Shown here: positions 1-6,258 of the stretch, piece by piece | Layout: each line of letters begins with the position of its first letter | How positions within the stretch are numbered: the first letter of the stretch is position 1 | Assembly: GCA_030598075.1 (NCBI GenBank) | Contig: JAUVQP010000007.1 | Span: 1-19,199 of the forward strand | DNA: 19,199 nt | Reading direction: 5' to 3' | Source: Miltoncostaeaceae bacterium | GTDB lineage: Bacteria > Actinomycetota > Thermoleophilia > Miltoncostaeales > Miltoncostaeaceae | The notes under the pieces: generated by a model | Databases searched by the model: none | The model's input: only the letters and a program-made list of their open reading frames with translations | What the model was told of the DNA's origin: nothing | Position numbers and translations under genes: made by a program

Positions 1-341
1 ACGAGCGATGCCTCGCGCCGCCGTGCCAGGTCGACCACGTACCGGCACGCGTCCGCGCCGTCCGGAGCTCGGTACACGTGCCCACCGGCCTGGCGGACGC
101 GCTCCTCGAGCAGCTCGATCAGCTCCGGCAGGTCCCGAATGCTCCGCTCTCGGATCTCGCGGCCGCGCTCGCGCATCTCGGCGAAGGGGTGGATCTCGCC
201 CATGCGGCGGCGTCCCGCCGCCCAGCTCGCGGCCGACGAGCGAAGGTTGCCGCCCAACTCGGCGTCCGCGACCGCATCGCGAGAGCGCTGTCGAAGGGAC
301 CCGCGGACATCCTCGTAGGTGACCGGGCGGCGGTCCTTCAT
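1..341 (-). CDS. lutB: LutB-type lactate utilization iron-sulfur protein, N-terminal part (partial)
   Basis: This is the N-terminal 113 codons of a gene that continues past the left edge. The ATG at 341-339 overlaps the TGA of lutA (338-340) in an ATGA junction, so the two genes are translationally coupled. The start reads MKDRRPVTYEDVRGSL, followed by a charged helical stretch and then a segment around LPELIELLEERVRQAGGHVY. That segment matches the usual LutB opening of the LUD domain (leucine-rich helix, then a GGHV strand). In the LutABC system LutB is the LUD-domain and ferredoxin-like subunit that works with LutA and LutC in oxidising L-lactate to pyruvate. The 4Fe-4S cysteine motifs lie outside the window, so the call rests on the N-terminus and on the position after lutA. 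Confidence 0.75.
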   Translation of the reverse strand, partial: MKDRRPVTYEDVRGSLRQRSRDAVADAELGGNLRSSAASWAAGRRRMGEIHPFAEMRERGREIRERSIRDLPELIELLEERVRQAGGHVYRAPDGADACRYVVDLARRREASL

Positions 342-1045
342 GCGTCGAGCAGCTCCGCGAGATGCCGCACCCGCAAGGGGATTCCGACGCGACGCGCCCT
401 TCCCGCGATGTGCATCAGACAGCTTGCGTCGCAGGCGATCAGCTCCTCGGCTCCCGCCGCGGCCGCGTTTCGCGCCTTGTCCTCTCCGAGCCGTCCCGAG
501 ACCTCCGGGTACGTGACGCTGAAGGCGCCGCCGAAGCCGCAGCAGACCTCCTGCCCCTCCATCTCGCGTAGCTCGATCTCCGGCATCTCGCCGAGCACCG
601 TGCGCGGGCTCTCGCGCTCCCCCAGGATGCGCAGCATGTGGCAGGAGTCGTGGTAGGTCACCGAGCCGGTCGCGTCCGGTCGGGGCGCCAGACCGTTGCG
701 TGCGACGAACTGCGAGAACTCGACCACCCGCTCGGCGAGTCGGTGCGCCTCGGCCTCGCGCCCCGTCCCGGCGAACAGCTCGGGATATGCGTGTCGGAGC
801 ATCGCCGCGCACGACCCGGACGGAACCACCACCGGCTCGTCGCCGGCGAATGCCCGGAGGGTCCGCTCGGCGACCGGCCGGGCCTGGTCGGGAAAGCCGA
901 TGCTCCAGCCCGGCTGCCCGCAGCACGTCTGGCCGGGCGGCACCACGACGTCCACGCCGCAGCGGCGGAGGACGTTCCGGGCCGATCGGGCGACCGATGG
1001 CGCCACCAGGTCCGAGAGGCACGTCCGCATGAGGAGGACCCGCAC
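338..1045 (-). CDS. lutA: LutA-type (Fe-S)-binding protein, cysteine-rich CCG domains
   Basis: This is a 235-residue protein with two CCG-type cysteine-rich modules: TCCGQPGW around residues 40-47 and VCCGFGG around 167-173. Between and after them are YHDSCHMLR and a late CDASC. This is the pattern and length (about 240 aa) of LutA, the subunit of the LutABC lactate oxidation complex that is related to heterodisulfide reductase and GlpC. The protein is cytoplasmic with no signal peptide. I chose the GTG at 1045 because the family begins with a short strand just before the TCLxDL motif (here MRTCLSDL), and because a TACACT -10 box sits 6 nt before it, as for a leaderless mRNA. A TTG at 1090 would add 15 residues with no family counterpart. 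The next gene, lutB, overlaps its stop. A glycolate-oxidase-type Fe-S subunit is an alternative, but the lutB neighbour favours LutA. Confidence 0.87.
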   Translation of the reverse strand: MRVLLMRTCLSDLVAPSVARSARNVLRRCGVDVVVPPGQTCCGQPGWSIGFPDQARPVAERTLRAFAGDEPVVVPSGSCAAMLRHAYPELFAGTGREAEAHRLAERVVEFSQFVARNGLAPRPDATGSVTYHDSCHMLRILGERESPRTVLGEMPEIELREMEGQEVCCGFGGAFSVTYPEVSGRLGEDKARNAAAAGAEELIACDASCLMHIAGRARRVGIPLRVRHLAELLDA

Positions 1046-1051
1046 GGGGCG

Positions 1052-1057
1052 AGTGTA
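1052..1057 (-). promoter_or_regulatory. Putative -10 box of lutA (leaderless)
   Basis: On the minus strand TACACT fits the actinobacterial -10 pattern TANNNT and ends 6 nt before the GTG start of lutA, so the transcript would start at or next to the start codon. No Shine-Dalgarno sequence is present and no convincing -35 hexamer is seen. Confidence 0.45.
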
Positions 1058-1131
1058 ACGGCCGAGCCGGTGCTCGACGGCGGCGCTCAAGCCCCCGCCC
1101 GTGCGGGTCGAGAAGCGGGGTGTGGGGTTGC

Positions 1132-1137
1132 TACAAT
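1132..1137 (+). promoter_or_regulatory. -10 box of the tmRNA gene
   Basis: TACAAT is a near-consensus sigma-70 -10 hexamer. It ends 6 nt before the inferred tmRNA 5' end at 1144, which is the standard spacing. The -35 region (about 1108-1114, TCGAGAA) is weak. Confidence 0.65.
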
Positions 1138-1143
1138 CACCAC

Positions 1144-1507
1144 GGGCCCGATCCAGTTTCGACGGAGCGACGCCCTGTCAGCAAGCGAGCCGCGGACCCG
1201 GTGGACCGCGTCAAAAACCGGGAAACACGTAGCTGCGGAGTCTTCTCCGAAGCTCGCTCTCGCCGCCTAAACAGCGAGTAGAGAGTCGTCGGCCTCCCTC
1301 CGGGTCGTGAGGGGGACCACCGGCGTCAGCCAGCGGCCCTCATCCGCCAGCAACGGCACTCGGCTGTCGGAGTAGCACGCAGGAGAGCCTGGTGAGGGAG
1401 CGGTTGGTCGGCAGTGACGCCCCTCGCGAGATCCTCACCGCCGACTGCGCTCGGAGAAACTGACGGGGACACGCTTTCGGACGCCGGGGCAGTGCCGGCC
1501 GGGTCCA
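1144..1507 (+). ncRNA. ssrA: Transfer-messenger RNA (tmRNA, ssrA)
   Basis: tmRNA rescues stalled ribosomes by acting as an alanyl-tRNA and then as an mRNA for a degradation tag. The 5' end GGGCCCG (1144-1150) pairs over 7 bp with CGGGTCC (1500-1506), followed by discriminator A1507. The conserved tRNA-like-domain blocks are present: AGTTTCGACGG near the 5' end and TTTCGGACGC near the 3' end. A PK1-type stem CCCGGT/ACCGGG (1197-1202 with 1217-1222) precedes the resume codon. The tag frame starts at GCG 1235 after GTAGCT and ends with ALAA-TAA. The length of 364 nt is normal for one-piece tmRNA. Two things are odd. The 3' CCA is not encoded (the sequence after A1507 is CTGG). The T-arm, GCCGG/CCGGC, closes a GGCAGTG loop in place of the near-universal TTCRANN. 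The gene is certain from the tag and both end blocks. Confidence 0.95.
1235..1270 (+). other. tmRNA proteolysis-tag reading frame
   Basis: The frame starts at resume codon GCG (1235-1237) and encodes AESSPKLALAA followed by TAA. The preceding ACGTAGCT occupies the same place as the conserved UAGUC-type determinant that sets the resume frame in characterised tmRNAs. The C-terminal LALAA is the signal recognised by ClpXP and related proteases. The middle SSPK differs from the common AN...NYALAA and ADS...DYALAA tags. Confidence 0.92.
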
Positions 1508-1534
1508 CTGGGATCAATCGCGATCCGCGCTCCA

Positions 1535-1567
1535 TCGATGGGGTCTCGCACGACGAGGCCCCATCGA
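1535..1567 (+). terminator. Hairpin terminator after tmRNA (possibly bidirectional)
   Basis: A 14-bp stem (1535-1548 with 1554-1567, including one G-U pair) closes the 5-nt loop CACGA. It lies 27 nt after the tmRNA 3' end and 50 nt past the stop of the convergent YihY-family gene. There is no U-tract, as is common for GC-rich actinobacterial terminators. A second, wider repeat, GAGACAC (1566-1572) with GTGTCTC downstream, lies in the same gap. Confidence 0.55.
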
Positions 1568-1616
1568 GACACCTGCCGTCCGTCGTCGACCACGGCGAGC
1601 GTGTCTCGACGGAGCC

Positions 1617-2606
1617 CTAGGGTCGCCGATCGCTCGCGTCCTTGCCGGAGAGCCTCTCGTCCACCGGCCGCCGAAAGACCAGCATCGACCGAAGTCGTTT
1701 GGAGAGCGTGTCGTGCTCGCCGCGCCCGTCGGACGCCGAGTCGTCGTCGTAGAGGCCGGCTCTGACGCGGGGCCACTCGGAGGCCATCTCGGCGCCGAAG
1801 AGGATGATGTTCGATGAGACCCAGACGAAGAAGAGAAACGAGATCACGGCGCCCAGCGAGCCGTAGACGACGTTGTAGTTGCTGAAGTTCGAGAAGTAGA
1901 TCGTCAGGCCGGTCTTGGCGACCTCGAAGAGGAGCGCGGCGGCGAGCGCGCCGATCCAGACGTCTCCAACGCGGGTGCGCACCGCGGGCAGCACACGGTA
2001 GATGACCAGGAAGGTGACGAAGGACAGCACGATCGGCAGCAGGATCGACGCGCCGCGGACCAGGATGGGATGCACGGCACCGCTGACATCGAGCAGCGAC
2101 CCGCCGAGCGCCGTGAGCACGACCGACCCGATGAGCACCGCGGAGAAGAGGAACACGACGATCAGGTCGACGAGTTTGCCGAGGGCGAACGGGCGACGAC
2201 GGCTGACGTCCCAGGCGACGTCGAGCCCCGCCCGGAGCGCGGTCATCGTGAGGGACGCCGACCACATCAGCCCCACCAGACCGAGGATTCCGATCGCGCC
2301 GACACCCTTGGCCACCCGTTGGAGCTGATCTCGGAGGTCCGCCTCGGCCTCGTCGCTGAGGACGACTACCCGGCTGATCTGGTCCACCAACTCGTCGCGA
2401 ACGCTGTTGTCGGAGACGAAGAGGCTGCCGACGCCCACCACCAGCAGCAGCAGCGGAAAGATCGAGAAGAGGACGTAGTACGACATGGCCGCGGCGAAGC
2501 TCGTGCAGCGGTCGTGGGCGAACTCCTTCGCCGACCGGACCACGAGGATCCCGAGATGCCGGAGCAGTGGCCGGGCGTCGCCGGCGATGCGCGAGACGAG
2601 GCGCAT
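1617..2606 (-). CDS. YihY/BrkB-family inner membrane protein
   Basis: This is a 329-residue polytopic membrane protein. The N-terminal signature is typical of the YihY/UPF0761 (formerly RNase BN, BrkB) family: a basic helix, then FAAAMSYYVLFSIFPLLLL at about residues 37-55. Further hydrophobic segments cover roughly 115-140, 150-180, 195-215, 225-245 and 255-280, followed by a charged cytoplasmic tail of about 50 residues. The segment SNYNVVYGSLGAVISFLFFVW is the conserved late block of the family. The molecular function is not established; the family is annotated as a possible transporter or envelope factor, and the old RNase BN label is wrong. The ATG at 2606 is supported by a TACGCT -10 box 6 nt upstream and no ribosome-binding site, so the mRNA is probably leaderless. 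The gene is divergent from the dehydrogenase gene and convergent with ssrA. Confidence 0.87.
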   Translation of the reverse strand: MRLVSRIAGDARPLLRHLGILVVRSAKEFAHDRCTSFAAAMSYYVLFSIFPLLLLVVGVGSLFVSDNSVRDELVDQISRVVVLSDEAEADLRDQLQRVAKGVGAIGILGLVGLMWSASLTMTALRAGLDVAWDVSRRRPFALGKLVDLIVVFLFSAVLIGSVVLTALGGSLLDVSGAVHPILVRGASILLPIVLSFVTFLVIYRVLPAVRTRVGDVWIGALAAALLFEVAKTGLTIYFSNFSNYNVVYGSLGAVISFLFFVWVSSNIILFGAEMASEWPRVRAGLYDDDSASDGRGEHDTLSKRLRSMLVFRRPVDERLSGKDASDRRP

Positions 2607-2612
2607 GGTCTG

Positions 2613-2618
2613 AGCGTA
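2613..2618 (-). promoter_or_regulatory. Putative -10 box of the YihY-family gene (leaderless)
   Basis: Minus-strand TACGCT (TANNNT) ends 6 nt before the ATG at 2606, exactly the spacing seen before lutA. It lies in the 63-nt divergent gap shared with the dehydrogenase gene. No clear -35 is seen. Confidence 0.45.
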
Positions 2619-2669
2619 GCGTCGGTCCTCGACGAGGCCTGCGCCATCCGAGGTGCTATCTCTACGGGT

Positions 2670-3641
2670 GTGGGGGCCGTTGACAGCTTCACCTGGCACG
2701 ACGGCGAACGGGTCATCCGTTTCGGCGAGGGCTCGCTCGCGGACGCCCCCCGGCTGATCGGTCCCGCCCCCTACATCGTGTTCACCACGGAGCGTGCGCG
2801 CTCTGCGGCACCGTTGATCGTGGAGCGTGCCGAGGTCGTCCACCTGGTGGGCCCGGGCAACGTGGACGATCTGGCCGCGGAGCTTCGGCCCCGGGTCTTC
2901 GCGACCACGATCGTCGCGCTGGGCGGTGGACGGGTCATCGACGTGGCGAAAGCTCTCGCGGCCGCGGATCCCCCTCGGCGGGTGGTCGCCGTCGCGACGA
3001 CGCTGTCCGGCGCCGAGATGACGGCCATCCACCGACACGCGGCGGACGTGCCGGCCAGCGCGCCGACCGTGCGTCCCGCGGTCGTGATCAACGACCCCGC
3101 CCTGTCCGCGTCGCAGCCCGAGGCGGCGATGCTCGCGAGCGCGATGAACGCCCTCGGCCACGCGGCCGAGGCGCCGCTGACGGTCTATGCCAACCCGGTG
3201 ACGACCATGGCGGCCGATCGCGCGCTCCACCTCGTCGAGTCCGCCGTCGACCCGCTCGACCGACGGGCGCTCGCGCTGGCGGCGCTGCTCGGCGGCTACG
3301 CCATCGGGGGCGCGGCCTACGGGTTGCACCACGTCCTCAGCCAGACGCTGGTTCGCTACGCCGGCCTCGGTCATGGGCCGGCCAACGCCGCCCTGCTCGC
3401 GCACACCGCCGAGGCACTCGCCGAGGGTCGCCCGGACCGCGCCGAGCAACTGGGGCGCGTCGTCGCGATCGCGAGGCGGGTCGCGCCGCGGGCCGGGGTG
3501 GCGCGGCTCCGGGACCTCGGCGTGGAGGAGGGCTCCCTCGCCGACCTCGCCGAGCGGGCCACGCGGCGCCGTGAGCTTGACCTCACGCCGCCGCGGCTGA
3601 GCGCGGCGCGGGTCGAGCAGCTCTACCGGTCCGCGTTCTAG
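2670..3641 (+). CDS. Iron-containing alcohol dehydrogenase / maleylacetate reductase-family protein
   Basis: This is a 323-residue NAD(P)-dependent dehydrogenase of the Fe-ADH/DHQ-synthase-like superfamily. GGGRVIDVAKAL is the family nucleotide-binding motif (GGGSxxDxAK). It is followed by TLSGAEMT, a block typical of maleylacetate reductases, then NALGHAAEA, GLHHVLSQTL and GHGPANAALL. Compared with FucO-type enzymes, the metal-ligand Asp of DxxxH is Asn while the three His positions are kept, which fits the maleylacetate-reductase side of the family. Maleylacetate reductase performs the last step of (chloro)aromatic ring-cleavage pathways, but no other aromatic-catabolism gene is present here, so the substrate stays open. 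The GTG at 2670 places the family's opening strand at the N-terminus; there is no good ribosome-binding site. The protein is somewhat short for the family (about 350 aa). The stop TAG overlaps the first base of the palindromic repeat. Confidence 0.82.
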   Translation: MGAVDSFTWHDGERVIRFGEGSLADAPRLIGPAPYIVFTTERARSAAPLIVERAEVVHLVGPGNVDDLAAELRPRVFATTIVALGGGRVIDVAKALAAADPPRRVVAVATTLSGAEMTAIHRHAADVPASAPTVRPAVVINDPALSASQPEAAMLASAMNALGHAAEAPLTVYANPVTTMAADRALHLVESAVDPLDRRALALAALLGGYAIGGAAYGLHHVLSQTLVRYAGLGHGPANAALLAHTAEALAEGRPDRAEQLGRVVAIARRVAPRAGVARLRDLGVEEGSLADLAERATRRRELDLTPPRLSAARVEQLYRSAF

Positions 3642-3802
3642 TGCCGTGTCAGGGAACCATGGCGTGTTCTGGCCGCGAAAACCCCGCGGGGCAAGGACGC
3701 GGCGTCATCGCCATGGTTGAGCCCATGGCGATGACCGAGGACCCCGCATCCGCGATGGTTTGCGGCGAGGAAGAACGGGGCAAAGGCTTCCTGACACGGC
3801 AC
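3641..3802. repeat. 162-bp palindromic element with 13-bp inverted ends (MITE-like)
   Basis: The ends GTGCCGTGTCAGG (3641-3653) and CCTGACACGGCAC (3790-3802) are perfect inverted repeats. The middle carries a perfect 13-bp stem, GTCATCGCCATGG (3704-3716) with CCATGGCGATGAC (3723-3735), and loop TTGAGC, almost exactly at the element's centre. The two arms resemble each other imperfectly between these blocks, so the whole unit can fold into one long hairpin. It has no coding frame of its own and no obvious target-site duplication (flanks TTCTA and GAGAT). It begins on the last base of the dehydrogenase stop codon. The structure fits a non-autonomous mobile repeat, or a repeat recruited as a terminator between convergent genes. 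Its copy number cannot be seen here. Confidence 0.75.
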
Positions 3803-3855
3803 GAGATGTAGCCCGCGTCCAGCGGACCCACGTCGTGCTCTCCCGGCGCCTCTGT

Positions 3856-3873
3856 GCGCCCGGTCACGGGCGC
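3856..3873. terminator. Short GC hairpin in convergent intergenic gap
   Basis: GCGCCCG (3856-3862) and CGGGCGC (3867-3873) form a 7-bp stem with a GTCA loop. It lies between the palindromic element and the end of the minus-strand hypothetical gene and may contribute to termination. There is no U-tract. Confidence 0.3.
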
Positions 3874-3909
3874 CGGTCGGCCCGCGGCGGACGCTCGCTC
3901 CCCCCGGCC

Positions 3910-3925
3910 GGGCACGCTCGTGCCC
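3910..3925 (-). terminator. Hairpin just after the minus-strand hypothetical gene
   Basis: GGGCACG/CGTGCCC (3910-3916 with 3919-3925) lies 10 nt beyond the stop codon at 3936-3938. Its position is right for a terminator, but the loop is minimal and no U-tract follows. Confidence 0.4.
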
Positions 3926-3935
3926 ATCCCGGGCT

Positions 3936-4766
3936 CTAGTCCAGCAAGACGATGTCGGCGAGGGGACACGAGCCCGGGGCTCCGGGCGGCGGTCGGTTGA
4001 CTTCCCGCTCGAGCTCGCGCGAGCGGGTGCGCACCGCCGGCTGGCTCTGCAGCCAGGCTTGAAGGCGATCGACGGCCTCCGCTGCGCCGACGCGGCGCAC
4101 GAAGGCACCGGGGCCGGGCGAGCCTCCGTGGTAGGCGGTCGCCGCATCGGCCCAGTCGACCAGGAGCAGCCGGAGCTGCTCGTCGAGCGTGCGGCCCTGG
4201 TGCGTTCGGGCCCTCCGCTGGCGAAGGCGCGCCGCCGCCTCGCGTGCTCGGCGGTCCGCACGACGGATCGCGCGAAAGACGGGGCCGAGGCGCGGTCGGT
4301 TGTCGTCGCGGAACAGATCTGCCGCGCGACGGGTCCCGCGGAGGGCTCGCGCGGTGTGCCGCGAGGTGGTCCGGCGGTCGGCGCGAAGGGCGCTGCACAG
4401 GTGTGCGTCCGGCGCGGGTCGCGCGACGAACGTGATGAGCGCCCGCCACGCGGGCTGGGCCGGGGGGGCGGTCTGGCACGCGGCCGCCAAAAGCTCGGCC
4501 GAGATGGAGGGGTCGACCCGATGGCCCGCGCCAAGGAGCGAGTCCCGAAGCGCGGCGGCGCGCTGCCGCCGTTCGGAGGGCGTGCCGTCGAGCAGGTCGC
4601 CGCAGCGGCCGAGCCCCGGCGGCGTGCGCCCCAGCGTCTCGACGGCGCGGATGGTCGAGTCTCGATCGCGGACGCGCTCACCGCCGGCGCCGGCGACGGC
4701 CAGCGCGACGCCGACCACGGCGGCGACGACCGCGACCGCGGCCCCCGCGGCGAGAGACAACCTCAT
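3936..4766 (-). CDS. Hypothetical membrane-anchored or secreted protein
   Basis: I do not recognise this 276-residue protein. Residues 1-30 form one strongly hydrophobic Ala/Val-rich segment after a short basic start (MRLSLAAG), so the protein is probably anchored by one helix or exported. The rest is helical, rich in Arg and Ala, and has five well-spaced cysteines: CGDLL near 55, CQTAP near 95, LCSAL near 120, and near the C-terminus SCPLADIVLLD, which may form disulfides outside the cell. The central 140-175 region is very basic and could form a long helix or coiled coil. The ATG at 4766 is the first start giving a clean signal or anchor; upstream ribosome-binding signals are weak. It is divergent from proA across 60 nt. 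Frame choice is supported by the signal sequence and the terminator behind the stop, but a composition artefact cannot be fully excluded. Confidence 0.62.
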   Translation of the reverse strand: MRLSLAAGAAVAVVAAVVGVALAVAGAGGERVRDRDSTIRAVETLGRTPPGLGRCGDLLDGTPSERRQRAAALRDSLLGAGHRVDPSISAELLAAACQTAPPAQPAWRALITFVARPAPDAHLCSALRADRRTTSRHTARALRGTRRAADLFRDDNRPRLGPVFRAIRRADRRAREAAARLRQRRARTHQGRTLDEQLRLLLVDWADAATAYHGGSPGPGAFVRRVGAAEAVDRLQAWLQSQPAVRTRSRELEREVNRPPPGAPGSCPLADIVLLD

Positions 4767-4826
4767 CTCGGCGATCTCGTCACGCGCTCACCGTCGCGAT
4801 CCGCCACGTGTGGAAGAATCGCGGCA

Positions 4827-6068
4827 GTGACCGCGGGCGACATCCGGACGCTCGTGACCGACGCGGGCCGCGCGGCGCGCGACGCCAGCGCGTCGCTCGC
4901 CGCCGCGGCTCCGGCGACCGTGCGGAGGGCCCTCGTGGCGCTCGCGGAGAATCTCAGGGCGGAGGCTCCGGCGATCCTCGCCGCGAACGCAGCCGATGTC
5001 GAGGCCGCCGAGGGCGAGCTGCCCGAGGCGGGCGCCGACCGGCTGCGGCTCGGACCCGATCGGCTGAGCGACCTGGCCGAGTCGATCGCGATCCTCGCCG
5101 ATGCTCCGGACGCCGAGACGACGCTCGGCCGGCATGAGCTGGCGGACGGGACCGTGGTGGAGGAGCGTCGGCGGCCCGTCGGGGTCATCGGCGCCAACTA
5201 CGAGGCGCGCCCGAACGTCACCGTCGACGTGGCCTCTCAGCTCCTCAAGTCTCGCAACGCTGGGGTGCTGCGGACGGGGCGCGCGGCGCTGGGCACCTCC
5301 ATCGCCCTGATGGAGCGAGCCATAACCCCGGCCCTCGCGGCCGCCGGCCTCGACCCCGGAGCGGTGCAGCTTCTGCGCACGCCCGACCGAGCGGCCGCTC
5401 GCGAGCTCGTCTCGCACGCCGACCTCATTCCGTTGGTCATCCTGCGTGGAAGCGGCGAGACGACGGCCGAGCTCGCCGCTCGCGCGGCCGCCCACGGGGT
5501 GCGCACGCTGGCCCACGCGGAGGGGGGAGGCGTCCTGTACGTCGACCGGGCGGCCGACCTCGACGCGGCGCTGGATCTCGTACGGGAAAGCCTCGACCGA
5601 CTCGGTGTGTGCAACCGGCTCAACCTGTTGCTCGTCGCCGACTCCCGCTTCCATGACGTGCTCCCGCGCCTTGCGGGGCTGCTCGACGAGTTGGGGATTC
5701 GCGCCTCGCTGCCTCCCCACGACCACCCGCGGGGACACGAGTGGGCGCTCGACACCGGCAACGAGGCCACCCTGACGATCGACCGGGCGATGGGCCCGGC
5801 CGACGCCGCGCGGATCGCCAACCGAGAGACGTCGGGGCTCGCGGCGGCCATCGCGACGGATGATCCGGCCGCCGCCGAGGAGTTCATCGCCGCCTACGCC
5901 GGCACCGGCGCCTTCTGGAACGCGTCCACCCGTCTGCTCGACGGCTTCAAGCTTCTCGCGGCGCCCGAGACGGGCATCAACGTCGATCATGTGCCGGGCC
6001 CGCGGGGGCCCGTGACGTACCGAGACCTGGCTCTGCGCCAGTACGTCGTCACCCGCCCCTCGCGATGA
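4827..6068 (+). CDS. proA: Glutamate-5-semialdehyde dehydrogenase (gamma-glutamyl phosphate reductase), diverged
   Basis: This is a 413-residue aldehyde-dehydrogenase-fold protein of the ProA family. ProA reduces gamma-glutamyl phosphate to glutamate-5-semialdehyde in proline synthesis. Family blocks are clear: the N-terminal AANAADVEAAE helix, GVIGANYEARPNVTVDVAS at about 115-135, catalytic Cys262 in DRLGVCNRLNLLLV, and WNASTR near 365. Some blocks differ from ordinary ProA. The usual IPRGGxxL is ILRGSGETT, the KHLDGVCH-type block is AHAEGGGVLYVD, and the end FGxGAEIGIST is LLAAPETGINVDHVPGPRGP. Substrate specificity is therefore not guaranteed. The GTG at 4827 gives the normal length and follows AAGAAT, a weak -10-like element 7 nt upstream, so a leaderless mRNA is possible. 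No proB lies nearby. The gene ends 57 nt before the infC promoter. Confidence 0.85.
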   Translation: MTAGDIRTLVTDAGRAARDASASLAAAAPATVRRALVALAENLRAEAPAILAANAADVEAAEGELPEAGADRLRLGPDRLSDLAESIAILADAPDAETTLGRHELADGTVVEERRRPVGVIGANYEARPNVTVDVASQLLKSRNAGVLRTGRAALGTSIALMERAITPALAAAGLDPGAVQLLRTPDRAAARELVSHADLIPLVILRGSGETTAELAARAAAHGVRTLAHAEGGGVLYVDRAADLDAALDLVRESLDRLGVCNRLNLLLVADSRFHDVLPRLAGLLDELGIRASLPPHDHPRGHEWALDTGNEATLTIDRAMGPADAARIANRETSGLAAAIATDDPAAAEEFIAAYAGTGAFWNASTRLLDGFKLLAAPETGINVDHVPGPRGPVTYRDLALRQYVVTRPSR

Positions 6069-6124
6069 CCGCATCGGGCTCCCGATCCACCGTGGGTCGC
6101 CCCAAGGGCGCGGGGCAGCCCTGC

Positions 6125-6130
6125 TACTAT
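6125..6130 (+). promoter_or_regulatory. -10 box of the infC operon promoter
   Basis: TACTAT matches the -10 consensus well. The predicted start 7 nt further (6137) would be the first base of the hairpin GCCCGCC-GAC-GGCGGGC, giving a 122-nt leader before infC. The -35 region is not convincing. Confidence 0.6.
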
Positions 6131-6136
6131 CCTCAA

Positions 6137-6258
6137 GCCCGCCGACGGCGGGCCTCGCACTGGTGATCAGCCTCACACCCAACAAGCCCGCGTCGCGCCC
6201 GCGCCGACCCCACCTCAGCAGCCACGGAGGCGGGGTCTGAGGTACCGCCAGGAGCCTC
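6137..6258 (+). promoter_or_regulatory. Structured infC leader with alternative stems and a possible leader peptide
   Basis: The leader opens with a perfect 7-bp hairpin (6137-6143 with 6147-6153). Two later stems exclude each other: stem A pairs 6206-6211 with 6232-6237 and 6213-6216 with 6227-6230, and stem B pairs ACCTCAG (6212-6218) with CTGAGGT (6237-6243). A 25-codon frame (GTG 6163 to TGA 6240) runs through both, so its translation would melt them; it has no clear ribosome-binding site. In other bacteria infC-rpmI-rplT operons are controlled by L20 or by IF3 through their leaders, and this leader is placed to do the same. No known riboswitch consensus is recognised. Confidence 0.45.

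Noticed and set aside
2607..3449. N-terminal extension of the YihY-family frame to 610 codons
   Set aside because: The extra 281 residues are antisense to the dehydrogenase and have no family similarity. The family begins at the ATG at 2606, which also has a -10 box.
3638..4681. Minus-strand frames reading from the hypothetical gene region through the palindromic element
   Set aside because: They overlap the better-supported 3936-4766 frame and their C-terminal ends are simply translations of the repeat. They lack a signal sequence or domain.
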